Shown piece after piece: positions 27,368 through 39,289 of a stretch of 64,000 bases of DNA. The position numbers and the translations under genes are program-made. A model generated the notes under the pieces. That model worked only from the letters and a program-made list of their open reading frames with translations. It made no database searches and had not been told where the DNA came from. The first letter of the stretch is position 1, and each line of letters opens with the position of its first letter. The DNA is from Eutypella sp. D-1 (lineage: Eukaryota > Ascomycota > Sordariomycetes > Xylariales > Diatrypaceae), in NCBI GenBank assembly GCA_023313575.1, contig JAJTTP010000004.1:558001-622000 (forward strand), in the 5' to 3' direction.

Positions 27368-27554
27368 GTCTATCTAATACTATTTTACACACATAAGGGG
27401 GGAGGTGGGGGGAGGTTGGACTGGTACCTCTATTCTCATGTTTGATGACTATGACTGAACATGTATGTATGCATGCTGTCGCCTGCACGACGCTTCCCAA
27501 TATTTCTTTCTCATGATGACACGACACTACATAAACCGGTGCTGGGCAATGTTT

Positions 27555-27567
27555 GGGGGGGGGGGGG
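27555..27567. repeat. Homopolymer of 13 G
   Basis: This G run lies in the gene desert and is unlikely to be functional. Confidence 0.85.
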
Positions 27568-28249
27568 AGGTAAGAGAGCGCTGAAGAAGGAAAAGGGGCA
27601 AGGAGACGAGGTGTGGGATGTCGTTCCCACCATGTACACACCTAAGCCTCCTCAATACAGAGCCCGTTCTATTCCCAGGGCGCGACGTAATATTAGGGAA
27701 CAGAACGGAAGAGAAACCGAAACGAAAAGACGAAGAAGAAAAAAAAAGGAGTTAATAAATAAATATAATTTCATACAACTTGAAAAAAACTTGGTTTTTC
27801 TTAATAAACCAAGACGCCGACGCTGCATCACCAACCAACCAACCAACCAAACCCCCCTTCTTACCAAGCCTGCCTCCCCCCCTTCCAACCAACGAGCCAA
27901 AAAAAATAAATAAAAGAGTATTGTTTGTTTGTGTAGAGGGAGATAGACAGACAAGACAATCCACAGCCAGGCATCAAACAACTCTAGAAAGTCTTCCATT
28001 AAAAGAATCTGAAAAAAAGCCAGCCAGCCATTTCTTCTTCTTCTTTTCGTCCCGTGGTTCCTCATGCCCCTTTACTCCTACTCTTGTCACTGTGTCTCCT
28101 CTTTTCCGCACATATATTGTTGTTGTTGGCTTCGCAGCAAAGCCTTGCGTTGTTGTGGTCAATTCCGAATCTTGTTTCTGGGTATATATGTATATAGTCC
28201 TCCCGGCCCTCATCCCATTCATGGACCTCCTCCCCTCTACAAGAAGGAC

Positions 28250-28251
<2 letters not shown>

Positions 28252-28282
<31 letters not shown>
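28252..28282. repeat. (TG)n microsatellite, about 15 units
   Basis: An uninterrupted TG dinucleotide repeat lies about 345 bp beyond the stop codon of the TMEM115-like gene. Confidence 0.9.
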
Positions 28283-28285
<3 letters not shown>

Positions 28286-28625
28286 GTGGTGTGTAAAAAA
28301 AATCCGCATTATATGGAGCGACGCAAACCGAGTCCACACCAGACCACATCAGACCGGACTGTAATAAGCCTCGCGATGGAAGAAAACTCCGCGCCAGCCA
28401 GCCAGCCAGCTAAGGACACATGAATTAAGGCACAAGCCCTCTACTGCCCCCCACCCCCTCTCCTAGTCCAACATCCATACACAAGCCAATTCGTTTATTC
28501 CGTCCGGATTCCGGCTACGGATAGGAGGTGGGTTCGAGGTGATAGGCAGGTTAGGTAGGCGCAGGCCAATGCCTCGCCGTACGTGTAGCAGAGAGACAGA
28601 GAGGCATCAAGGTATTCGAACCTCT

Positions 28626-29862
28626 TCAAGGCTCCCCCTTGTCGCTGGTATCGTGGTCGGGGTTGTAATTCGTCTCGCCCAGCATGGCGTTCGGCTGCGA
28701 GGTGACGGCAGTCTGGGTGCTCGGCTGGGGCTGGGGCTGGGGCTGGGGCTGCTGCACCGTGGGGCTGGCGGAGCGGCCGGGGGCCTGGGAGGAGCTGCGG
28801 CTGGGGCCGGCGGCCGTGGCAGCGTGCAGGCGCTGATCGAGGGCCTTGAGGGCGAGGGCGCGCCGTCGCTCGGCCTCGGCCCGGACGCCGCCGGGGGCCT
28901 GTGCAGCGCCGCGCTGCAGGAGGTGGTGGCCGCTACCGGCGGAGGCGGCAGAGACGTCGGCGGCGGAGAAGGGGGTGCATATGCGCATGGCGACTAGGGC
29001 GCCGAAGACCTGTTCGGAGAGGGCGGCGACGAGGGGCTTTACAGGACCGGGGAAGAACTCGGCGAAGGCGAAGGACTCGCTGGCGTCGCCGCGCATCGAC
29101 GCGGGCTGCGAGGAGTCCAGATCGGGGAACACGGTCTTGAAGAAGCGCAGGTACGTCCAGCTGGTGAAGAGGCCGGTCACGGCCAGGAGGAGGGAGGCGA
29201 TCGTCAACAGCGGCGTCAGGGCGAGCACGGTGACGATACCGATGTACAGGAGGGGAAACTTGGGGACGCGCAGGGATAGAACGCCCTTGAATAGGGTGAC
29301 GGTGTGGGCGGGGACGAGCTGGCTGAAGGCGACAAGGAAGGAGATCTGTAGTGGGATAGTACCGGCCACCACGGTCAACCTATGGGAGAGGGACAAATAA
29401 AGTTAGCATGTTCGCTGTCCCGTGAAATAGTCCGGCGTAAGAGGTCGCATTGTCAAAGGCATTATCAAAAATATCAGTTACTCACGTCCATCGCTCGTTC
29501 CGGGTCAGGGTGAACATGGAGACGAGGGCTAGGAATGTCAGGGTATTGGGGATCAGGGCCACAACGAGGAGGAACTTGGCAAACTCCCTAGAAGACCAAG
29601 CCCTCTCGAGGTAGCGGCCGCCATGGTACAGGGTGAGGGCGGCGATGGACAGGGTGAATATATTATGTTCGACAAGGGTGGTGGTGAGGAAAGTCCAGGG
29701 ATAAAAGAGCGATAATTGAGGGACGAGGGTCAGCCACTCGACGACGATTTCCGAGTGTGCCGACCACTGACGATACCGGACGGCGGCGCTCAGAACGGAC
29801 TGGAGGATTAAGGCACCGAGTAGGATGCGGGTGACGGGTGGGATATTCCAGCGCGGTGGCAT
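28626..29862 (-). CDS. TMEM115-like multi-pass membrane protein (DUF1751, rhomboid superfamily)
   Basis: The human relative TMEM115 is a Golgi membrane protein of the rhomboid fold without protease activity; the same location is inferred here. The model is complement(28626..29379, 29486..29862), 376 aa, with one 106-nt intron (GTGAGT to CCATAG) inside the membrane region. About six hydrophobic segments fall in residues 10-230, for example VTRILLGALILQSVLSAAV, FLTTTLVEHNIFTLSIAAL, KFLLVVALIPNTLTFLALV and IGIVTVLALTPLLTIASLLL. No rhomboid Ser-His pair (GxSG motif) is visible, which fits the non-catalytic family. The cytosolic C-terminal third is Ala/Arg-rich and then contains a (PQ)n run coded by a GGGGCT hexamer repeat (plus strand, about 28722-28751). 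Confidence 0.87.
28722..28751 (+). repeat. GGGGCT hexamer repeat inside a coding region
   Basis: About five copies of CTGGGG on the plus strand code for alternating Gln-Pro on the minus strand in the tail of the TMEM115-like protein. It also fits a G-quadruplex pattern on the non-coding strand. Confidence 0.8.
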
Positions 29863-30124
29863 GACTGACGATCCTTGGTTCCGTGGTTTTTAGTGGTTGA
29901 GTGGTTTAATGATTCGGCGATTTGGAGGTTCGTTCGTTTGTTCGATATTACTGTCCTGATGCTATCCTAAAGCTGTCCTAATCCTTGCTGTCCTGTACTG
30001 GTGCTGCTCGTCGTGTTGTTGATCGTATTGCTGGTATTTTCAGCGTCTTCTTCGTCTTTTTCTCTGCCTTATTCCTAACCTGTCAAGGGCCCGGGGATTT
30101 CCTCCCGTCGTTCAATGGGGGAGA

Positions 30125-30147
30125 AAGAGAGAGAGAGAGAGAGAGAG
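30125..30147. repeat. (AG)n microsatellite
   Basis: An AG dinucleotide repeat of about 11 units lies in the 5' flank of the TMEM115-like gene, about 265 bp upstream of its ATG. Confidence 0.85.
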
Positions 30148-31118
30148 CGCTTTTGAAAGATAAGATCGAATTACAGCACTGCAAGCTGTTGTTGTTTCTG
30201 TTCAGAGGTGCATTGTATATGCATTAGATATATTGTTGTCTCTTTTTCTTCTTCTGGTAATCCGTTGATGTAAAATAAAAAAAACCGAGGTATAAAAATT
30301 GTATAAATTGTATGTACGGACGTAGACTTGCTGCTGGTCTTTGCTAATTTGCGTATGTCCATATAAGGTCTGCCCGAAGGTATACTTTAATCCGTTTAAC
30401 CTAAAGTAGGTTATACTTCGTAACTTGATAATGGGCTGCAATTGCAATTGCAACTCTGATGAACGAAACACAAGTTGTTAAACGGGTTTGCGTTGGTTTA
30501 GGTACCTAGGTAAGTCTTGGCAAAACCCGCAGTCGGAGCACGACGTGGCCCGAGCTGATCCATCCTTATCCGCCTTATCCGCGTTATGTGGATATTGCTC
30601 TAGCCGGAGAGTATATAATATATCTTATCGATATCGGCCTTATCGAGCGGTAAGGTTATCTCCAGGTGCTCATGGTGGTGGTGCATTATCAAAACGGTTA
30701 ATTCATTGTGGGGAACGGGAACCCCTGGCACCTGAACAGCCCCGGTAGGTACTCAGGTACTCCATTCCTAAGGTCTCTAGACTCTCTCCGACATCCCGAG
30801 ATTTGAAGTTCCGGGGCCACGCCGTACGTAACTGTAACCCGTCCAACCGTCCAACTCGTCTCTAAGTGCTGAGTGCGACTGAAAAACTCAAGGTACAGTA
30901 CCCGCTGCCTGTCGGGCTCACTAGAGCTTTAGTTCGTAATGGTATCCTCTCTCTCTCCTGAGTTGTGGCCCGAAAGGTGCTATTGTTTGATGTAGGTATG
31001 TACATATAACACTGTACATCCCTAATAGTTAAAGCCAAAACGGGATCTCGTTCGATTGCGCCGTCCCGGCTGTCGAGACGTTTAACCGATCTAAGTATTA
31101 ACTAACCCCCCTAGGTAA

Positions 31119-31138
31119 CTACCTACCTAGGTAGGTAG
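31119..31138. repeat. 20-bp perfect palindrome built on CCTAGG
   Basis: The sequence CTACCTACCTAGGTAGGTAG equals its own reverse complement. It is the longest member of a dispersed family of TACCTAGGTA-like intergenic words seen also at 20776, 30503, 34193, 56688 and 56958. Confidence 0.8.
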
Positions 31139-34100
31139 GCTGCTAGGGTTCTTCGTCACATCATTGAATTCTGAGTTTGGAATTGGCCCCTAACTCAAGC
31201 TTTTATGTAGTAACTTCCGGTCTCAATTTCTCTCCCTTCGTACCATATGTTTTACGGAGTATGACAAAGGGGAAACACGACTGGATTCTTTCGGATTAAC
31301 CATGGTTAACCACAGCCATACCTGGAGGCTATAAGACGGCGGAGGTTTGTATCTGGGGACATGTGGACACTGAATTGTTCAAATTAGTGCTCCCCACATG
31401 TTAGTTCACATACGTAGTATCTAATTCTAATCCGGCCATGTCCGATAAGCCCTACATATGCAGCCTGAGTTTTACTATTAGTAACGTCTTCCATATTCTA
31501 CTATCCTACATAGTGGTGCCTACTAGGTAGGCTGGAGATATTCGGAGGAGGTAGTCTTTTTCTTCACTAAATGATAGTCGCGTATATTCCCCCTCCCAAG
31601 TTCCATCTAAGCGATAATAAATCTGTTTGGGGAAACTCTCGAAACCAAAATATATATCTGTAACAGCATCACCTAGGGCCCAAGAATGTGCCCGGCATTT
31701 CTTGTCCTAGTTTGGCTCGGTTTCCTGGATTTGGCGGTGCCTATTTAAGTACATAGCCAAATACCTTTTCCCGGCGCCACCCTATCACACCAACCCATCC
31801 AATGTATGTACAACCAGGCTAGTGAGTAACTTGCCGGTGGCGACCTTGAGAGAAGTCCGAGAATAGCAACTCATATTCTTGACAACATTTTGGTTGTACT
31901 AGGACGTTACCACGACATTTACACACCCGTAAGAATCAATATCCTCGAAACTTTGTCCGGGCAGACTAGCTATGTGGCAAAGGTAGCAGTAGAGTTCCAG
32001 CGTAGTATACAAGTTTTTGCCAAGGAAAAGCGAGGGAGGCATCGAGTTGCACCATGCACCGCCACTTGGGTAGGATACCTAAGCAGCTAAGTAAGTGTTT
32101 CCCGGGAATCGAACAACCAAATGCGTGGTGGTGTGGACGCTCAGACGGGACGGGCTGAAGGGACCAACGGGTCATGTAAATTCCAACGGGCTCAGGCCTA
32201 CGATTTTACCTTCGTCCATTCTTCCATTGCTCGCGGGGACAAAAGAAAAACAGCGAGCAAATGGGGCTGATCATAACCTCTTTATCTCATATCCAATAAT
32301 TGCATATATGGGAATTACCCATATAACCCTGGATAAAGCAGGGCTATTGTCGCCCCAAGAACGGTTTTGATCTGGTTAGGTAGCCCGGCCAAGACAAGAA
32401 ACAAGGGAACCAATCCCATCGTCCACGTACATACATGCATTTTACATTACACATCCCTACATATAATGCCGCGCGCAAGATCGACTGCAACGACACCACC
32501 CCGGACTGGTATAGGCGAGAGAGAGCATTCGGCGCCAATGTCCCAATGTTGCATAAGGGTATGACCACATTTGCGCGGGAGACAAGATGTCTCTCAGCAG
32601 GTAGCGATGAATTTACTGATAGTATCAATGCTGTCGAGGACGTTCCGTTCCACCTTCAAAGTTCGTTATATACGTACTTGAGAAGTTTTATCTGCCTAGG
32701 CCCACGGGTATGATCCACGGACAATACTTCGATGGAAAGAAACCCCTAGCTAGTATGTATATAGCGAGGACCCGAGGACCCCTGGCAGATTGGCCCGCCC
32801 CCCTTTCCTCCCACCCGGTCTACTGTCCCCTCTCTCTAGTCGGCAGTGGGCCTGGATGGGAAGATTGAGAACCTACCTAAGTAGGTAGTTATGGCGGCAG
32901 CGACTTGTCGACTTCCCGTCGGCACGTTCAATTTTAGGGACGTCTTAGGTAGAAGTTAGTGAGTAGTAGTATGTACGCATGTATGCAGTATGTAGGTGCC
33001 TAGGAAGAGTAGTAGGCGGATAGGGCATCGTACATGAGCCGTAGGCTTATGGCCATGGTCGTTTCGATGGTTTCCATCCGTTTGGGCTACGTACATACAT
33101 ACGTAGTAAAATACCTAGCAATATAGTAAACTCTGACGACGGCTCGGAGCCCTTGCAGCATCTGATGTACATGACATGTTTAGCGGAGGTGTGCATTTGT
33201 GCGCGCGCTGCCTGCCGAGGTGTCCAGGTGGCCCGCCTTAACGTAGAGGTTATATGGAAAGGTACCTACCTGTCTGTGTACCTGTCTACATTAGGTATGT
33301 ACAAGGTGTACCTCGATATGTGGAGACAAAACCCCGTTGTCGAAACCCTCGCGCTTTGCCGGCCCAGCGGCGTCGATAGGCTGGAAGCCGTTTCGTCTTC
33401 GTTGTCGAACAACTTTACCTTCAATTATTGACCGACGGCTGACCATTTATTTGTCTCCTTGAAGACGTAAGGGATGCGTATCAATATGCATAAACGTTTA
33501 ATGCCATTATGTATAAAACTTAATATAGACTCCCATAAATCGGTGCTGATGATGACTAGCAGGAATTCTCATCCAGGGCAGCCCATACAAACGGGACGCG
33601 TGCGCACACACGATCGTTCGGATGTCCCGCCCGTCACCTGAGGGAGGGTCCCCCCCGGTAGTAGTGCGCGCTCTCCATCTCTTTTCGAAAAGCTAGAATA
33701 AATACCCTTAGGTAACTTGTGAGCGAAACGCAGTATGTATGTACACATTCCAGGAGTCCCCACTCGCTCGGGACCAGAAAAGCGGGTCCCGGACAGCAGT
33801 AGCGAAAAACTTTGTCTCTTCTTCCAGATGTCCGTTTCTAAACCTACATGTAACTAATGTTTCTTCTTTCGGGCATATTAGCCTAGACAAAAAGTAGTAA
33901 TAGGGCACAGCATCGTCGCCTAGATTGTCACTTTTTTTATTACCACCTGTCTACTGTGTACAGAAAAAGGGTGAGCAGCCAATATCGACATAGGAACAAA
34001 GTTGCCAGGTCGCCTATGACTGGCGCCCGTGACGAGATCTCCAGATCTTTGCGAAGGATTCACCCAATGGTAGGAGGGCAACGGAGCCTGGCTAAGCAAT

Positions 34101-34949
34101 GACACTGCGTAGGGGCCCCCCTGCATGTCAGGTGTACGTAGACCTTTGTTGGTTGAAGGAGCCCTGGAGACCAGAAGATATTGTGTGTGAGGTACCTAGG
34201 TAGGTAAATAGGTTTATGTAAGTAAGGTGCTACAGCAACCAGAACCTTGGGGAACCAACTGTCGCCTGCTTGGGAATTTCGAATTTCGAGAGGCTAGAAT
34301 CGAGAAGCCTGTCTTCTCTTTTTGTATCGCTTGCTTATCGAACTTGATCTTCTCTTCCAATTAGTCGAGGTACATAACAGAACTGAACCTGGAACCTTGA
34401 AAAGGCTAATAATCAGCTAAGGTACATATTACTTGTAGCATCTGTATGGCGGAGACTTGCAGGGGTCCTCCTCTTAAGGCACAGCAGAAGAAAATCGACA
34501 AATTGAAAAGAGCCCTAGCCCATGCAAGTTGTATGTACATCCGTACCTTGTCATCTTGTGTGTGGTGTGTGTGTGTGTGTGTATCACCTGCCTTGTACCT
34601 ACCATCTGCACCATCTCTGCACCCAGGCCATCTACAACCATCTTGTACTGGACACTACTGTTATAGACCTTACGCTAAACCGAATTGGGGTCTTGGAAAC
34701 TTGATGGGTCCCCGGCCTTAATCGCAGTAGCAGCCCTTCAAGGCCAGCCCAGAAGGAGAAGAAAGGCTCAGCAGGTCCCTTCTCCATCTTCACATCCTCG
34801 TGTGTATACGTATTTCTTCTCTGCTTCAACATCTCAAAAAGAGGCCATACGACATCCCTAAGGACTCCCTACCGCCTCTGGACAACGTAGTTTCAACCAT
34901 ACAAGCATCCGCGACCCCCGGTTTCCCTTTTAAACGCGGAATTCTGACC

Positions 34950-37900
34950 ATGAAGGAGGGTTTGGACTCTAGTAGAGTCAATTTCTTGATTTGGAGGTAC
35001 GTTATTTTTTCTCTCACTCTCTGCCTCCCATCCCGTTTCCCGTCTCCCGTTAAATTCGAGATTTCGTCTCGCACATCCCCCGACCCGGGGGGTTCTTTTC
35101 TGTTTCCCTCGTTTCGCCCTGTCCGGCAATTCACCAAAAGGAAAACCATTTTAAATCCCCTACCCTTATCCTTATCATTTTGCGATGATGCACTTTCTCC
35201 GGCTTTTCTTCGCACCACCCCCCGTCCACCCCCAGCTTTTCGACGGACTTTTAGCTTCTAAACCTACGGTGGCGTTATTGACATGAGAGGAAACGCAGGT
35301 ATCTGATAGAAGGGAGTACGTGTTCATCCAACATCACACGGAGCATTGCACATTACGTCGCAACTAGGCCTCGTCCGCTGCCCGCCTGCGACGTGTGCCC
35401 GGTAACTAAATGCTGTGGACTGCCGCGTTGAAGCTAACCCGGGCCTGCAGATTATCGAGAGACCGCACTCAAATTCCAGAAGGAGTGGCATGTCGAAGAA
35501 CCTCACCGGCAGCTGGACTTTGCGCGACATGTCAAAAGTCATGCACTGGTCAATGTCATCAATAAAGGTCTACTATATAACTCGCTAGAACGGGAGTTTG
35601 CACAATCCCAACAAAAGCAGCAGCAGCAGCAACAACAACAGGTGCGTTGCTTCTAATTTTAGTTCGCGTGATGAATTTGGTGATTTTACATTTATCTTTT
35701 ATTCCATCCTTTAGCGCTTGGGGAGGGAAAACTACAAGGGCGTGTCGTTACGTATGGTTGGGTTACGTGGAGCTAAAAACAAGGAAAAACAAAACGATTT
35801 CTGCTTTGGTGATGGGGTCGGGGAGATTGAAACCCAAAATTCAGTCCAGTGCCAGTCGCCAGCCCAGGTGCGGGATCCAGTGAAAAACGGGCACTGATGG
35901 AAATTCTGTGCAGGTACCTCAAGATGCATCGGTCGCGGCGAGTGCCGAGGCGCAACTAGGGATTTTTGGGCCGATTCTTGCAAATCCGCCGCCTTCAACT
36001 GAACAGCAACAGAAGCAGCAGCAAGAGGAAGAAAAGCAACAGCAACAGCAGCAGCCACAGCGACAAGGGATTGCCGAGGAGTCAAATCGCCAAGATGAAA
36101 CCACCAAGGCACCAGTACCAGTTTCGGTACCAGCAGTACCAGCAGCCACCGCCGGCGCCACAGCGACAACAGAAAAAACCGAGGACTCGGCAGCGACCAC
36201 GGTTGGAACGGTTGCAACTTCTGGGGGCGATCTCGAAAATACCCGAAAGCGTCACGTTGACAGGCAACAGCAGCCACCGGTTCTTAATGGCTCCCCGGCA
36301 GCCAAGCGACCGCGCCTGAGTAATGGTAATGGGTACGAAAATGGGGTGGATGCAGCCACAGCCACTACCGCTACCACCACTACTATCCCCATGGAAATTG
36401 ACGGACAGGACAACAACAACAACAACACCAACACCAACGCCGACATCATTAATAACGACAATACTAATACTAATACTAACAACCATGCTTATCCGTCTCC
36501 ACTGGAAACGGAGCATGCGCCCACCTTGATCCCTCGTACCGACGGGCCTGAACAAGGCACCCAGGTGGAAAAAGTCGAGGAACTAGCCACGGAGACCACA
36601 TTTGTTCCTCTGGGTCCTCTAGATGACAATGCACCCAATGCACCCAATGCATCAGCCTCCTCACCACTGGCTGCAACAACGACAATCACTGGTGAAAGTC
36701 CGCCTGTGCTCTTGCATTGTCAGTGGAACCCCCGGGATCCTACCATCTTGGCGGCTGCTGGTACCGATGCGCTAGCCCGGATATGGACCGTCTCGCGTGG
36801 GGCCCCCGCCGACTCAGATTCCGGTCACGTGAATGGTATTGGCATCGCACCCCAGTTTCATAGTCTGGTCGATGATGATGTACCTCCGAAGGCGACCGTC
36901 ACTGCCATGGCTTGGAACGGGGATGGTACTGCTATCGCGGTCGCTACCGATTCCGATTTCAAAGGTCGCCTCGGCCTGTGGAGTGCAAACGGCGCTCACC
37001 TGCACAACTTCGAAGTACCAGAACCACCCATCATCAAAATTCGATGGAACCCCAACAATGCCGCCATCCTGGGCATTGCGCCCGATAATGGGGGAAGCCT
37101 CGTTACCGTTTTCTATGCCGCGACCTCGACTACCACGTCTTACTACCTCCCGGACTACGACCTTGATTCCGATCCGCTAGATGCCGCTTGGACGAGCGAG
37201 ACCGATTTCCTCCTAGGTGGCGGAGAGTTGTTAATTGCGCTGCGATGCACGGATGAGAAGATTTCCGAGGTCCGGAAATTTGAGACACGCAACGGCGACA
37301 GCTTAACACAGATACAGTTTGACCACTATGACCCCAAATTCGCGCTCGCTGCCACCTGCGGGACGAAGGGGTTCGTAGACGTAAGGAAACCTAACATCCC
37401 CTTATCCGACGTGTGGCCGGTGTAATCGCTAACAAGGGTATTTGAACAGATTTGGAACGCCAATGGAAAGCGGCGCGAGATAGAAGCTCACGTTGACGCT
37501 GTCACTGCCTTGGCATGGCAACCTGTGCAATCCCCACATTCGTCCTCAACCGATGAGCGACTGTTAGCCTCCGGTGGTGATGACGGTGCTATTTTCATAT
37601 GGAACGCCCTTGCACTCGAAGGAAAGCCAAAATGCTCCATGACCATGGGCCCTCCCATTGTGGCACTAGCTTTCACCCCAGACGGTGCTTTCCTTGCTGG
37701 CGCGACGCATGAAAGGATCTTGATCTGGAAGGTTGGCGAGAACAGTGTGCCCCGAGCCAGCTGGAGTCGGGCGCCCCACCCAGGCTGGCTCAGCCCCCGA
37801 ATGAACCCGGAGTCCGACGAGGAAGACGAGCATTGCCTGGGCTGGGATTCTACGGGGCACAAGCTCGCTTATGGCGTTAACAGCCGAGTAAGTTATATTT

Positions 37901-37964
37901 TTCCTACGCCGCTTGGGTACCTATTAGCTAACGAACTTAGCTTGCGGTCATTAACTTCCGGTGA
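34950..37964 (+). CDS. LisH-WD40 protein, TBL1/Sif2 type (Set3/HDAC complex subunit)
   Basis: Relatives (human TBL1X/TBL1XR1, yeast Sif2) scaffold histone deacetylase corepressor complexes; the same role is inferred. The model is 34950..34996, 35299..35315, 35451..35641, 35914..37380, 37450..37887, 37941..37964, 727 aa. The LisH motif is split by two introns: VNFLIWR, then YLIEG on a 17-nt exon, then NYRETALKFQKEW. It is followed by RQLDFARHVKSHALVNVINKG, a poly-Gln run at the end of exon 3, and a long Gln/Thr/Asn-rich linker in exon 4. WD40 repeats start near VLLHCQWNPRDPTILAAAGT and include KIRWNPNNAAILGIAP, GFVD|IWNANGKR across an intron, LLASGGDDGAIFIWN and GAFLAGATHERILIWK. The last exon is 24 nt and codes LAVINFR plus stop, the family-typical end. 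The ATG at 34950 follows ACC and has no in-frame ATG upstream. Confidence 0.9.
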
Positions 37965-39289
37965 TTATATGCACCGTCTTTCGTTTGTTAAAATAAAATA
38001 TCTTGTCGCATCAAAACACTAGAAACTATCCGGCGACACCTCATATCTATCGACTTCTATTGCTTGGACGGATCGAAAGCGACAATCTTTGCTCAATTGT
38101 CGACATGTTCACGAAAGCGTGGCGCAGCATACTCTGGAGCGCGACACACCGTCGAGTCATGGCGGTGTTCAGGAAGGTGGTGAACGTTGTTGCACGTAGG
38201 AATGGCGATATAGGTGGGTGGGCGAGCGTTGTCATGCGGGCCAAAATCATCAAGCCCTTAATATCATCTTTCGAATAGTCGACATTCCCACCGAGACCGG
38301 TCGATTGCACGCTTCACCAACCCGGGAGTCCTTTGCGCGGTCTATTCACGTGCCCTACCCTGTCGTGGCGCCCGGCATAGAAGAGTTGTGAGTATGGGTT
38401 TGATCCTGCGAGACGAATCCGCGTGTTAGATAAAAGCCCGGTGTCTCTGTCTCTTCGCATCGCTTTGTTTCCACCATCGTGACGAATATTATGTAACGGC
38501 TGCGGAGTAAAACGGCATTGGTGGGTGGGTGCATGAATCTTTTTTTTTTTTGTTATTATTGTCTTTTTTTTGGCTAGGCAGGATAGCAGCAGATGGGCAG
38601 TGTTTTTGTGGAAACAAACTGGACATGCGGAGGGGAGATCTGTACTACCAAATCGAAACGACGGAGAGGAAGCGGAGCGCGCGGTTATGGAGGATAGGGG
38701 TTAAGGTGGGAAAGGGGTTGGGGAAGGGGGCGGGTTGAAAGTGATTTGAGTTCCCTGCCAGGAATTCATCGTTACCGGTATACATCATCCATCCATCCAT
38801 ACAGACATACATACATACATACATATCATAAGTAATAGGCGTTGGAGTTGTATAAAAATATCGAATATTGAAACCATTCTTGGTATCTAGCTATTACACC
38901 ATAATTGTCGGTATCGTTCTTAGAAGAGCCGCCCTGTTGTCAAGGCCCCCTCGCCCACCCCCCCCCGGTTCACCTCGTGGTTTCATCACGGACTTACTGG
39001 TGATAATGTGCGATGGAAATTATCTTTTGAAGTAGATGTCTATAGAATCGCGAGCCACTATTCAACCGAGAAAGTGAGATTGTAACGCGCATGATGAGTA
39101 AGTATATAATTCAGCATCTGAGATCTCTTCCCTCCCGCCACCCCAAACAACTCCTTCCACCTCCCAACCCGAATACCACCGTCCGCTACGCCACTACGCC
39201 CTAGGGAGAGGGAAAGCACGATCCGGTGATCTAAACACACACGACACACTACATGTAGCTAGGCGATGTCGACCTCGCTTCGCTTCACT
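37965..39289. other. Intergenic between convergent genes
   Basis: This holds the 3' UTRs of the TBL1-like gene (plus) and the GFA-like gene (minus). It contains T tracts at about 38540-38572 and a CATC/ACAT tetranucleotide repeat (38786-38824). The 69-codon frame at 38529 with a hydrophobic start is an artefact of the T tracts. Confidence 0.5.
38786..38824. repeat. (CATC)n/(ACAT)n tetranucleotide repeat
   Basis: CATC units pass into ACAT units in the 3' flank of the TBL1-like gene. Confidence 0.8.

Larger units (their letters stand above)
16829..28625. other. 11.8-kb gene-poor region
   Basis: I find no supported gene. The open frames are 60-290 codons, low-complexity or dominated by simple repeats, lie on all six frames and show no splice-consistent family sequence. 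It holds a TACCTACCTAGGTAG word (20776-20792), an AT/GT microsatellite (23759-23803), a GGGGA repeat (25297-25323), a G run (27555-27567), a TG repeat (28252-28282) and one weak coding relic (27089-27367). The left end contains the Ssn6-type promoter and the right end the 3' UTR of the TMEM115-like gene. A long non-coding transcript cannot be excluded. Confidence 0.5.
29863..34949. other. 5.1-kb intergenic region between divergent genes
   Basis: This stretch separates the TMEM115-like gene (minus) and the TBL1-like gene (plus), so it holds both promoters. No gene is supported. It contains an (AG)n run (30125-30147), TACCTAGGTA palindromes (30503-30512, 34193-34202), a 20-bp perfect palindrome (31119-31138) and a related word at 32873-32888. 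Confidence 0.5.

Noticed and set aside
28600..28640. A tRNA-like GGTTCGAATACC word on the minus strand
   Set aside because: The flanking bases cannot form a T-stem, and no acceptor or anticodon arm is found upstream.
32090..32120. A GTTCGATTCCC word (minus strand) resembling a tRNA B box
   Set aside because: The stem bases around it do not pair and there is no A box at the right distance.
34800..35261. An apparent 153-codon gene at the start of the TBL1-like locus
   Set aside because: It begins with GTG and only its middle (34950-34996) is real exon 1; the rest is 5' flank and intron.
38529..38738. A 69-codon frame with a signal-peptide-like start and CFC motif, resembling a small secreted protein
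   Set aside because: The hydrophobic start is coded by T tracts in the 3' flank of the TBL1-like gene, and the rest has no family likeness or cysteine pattern of known small secreted proteins.
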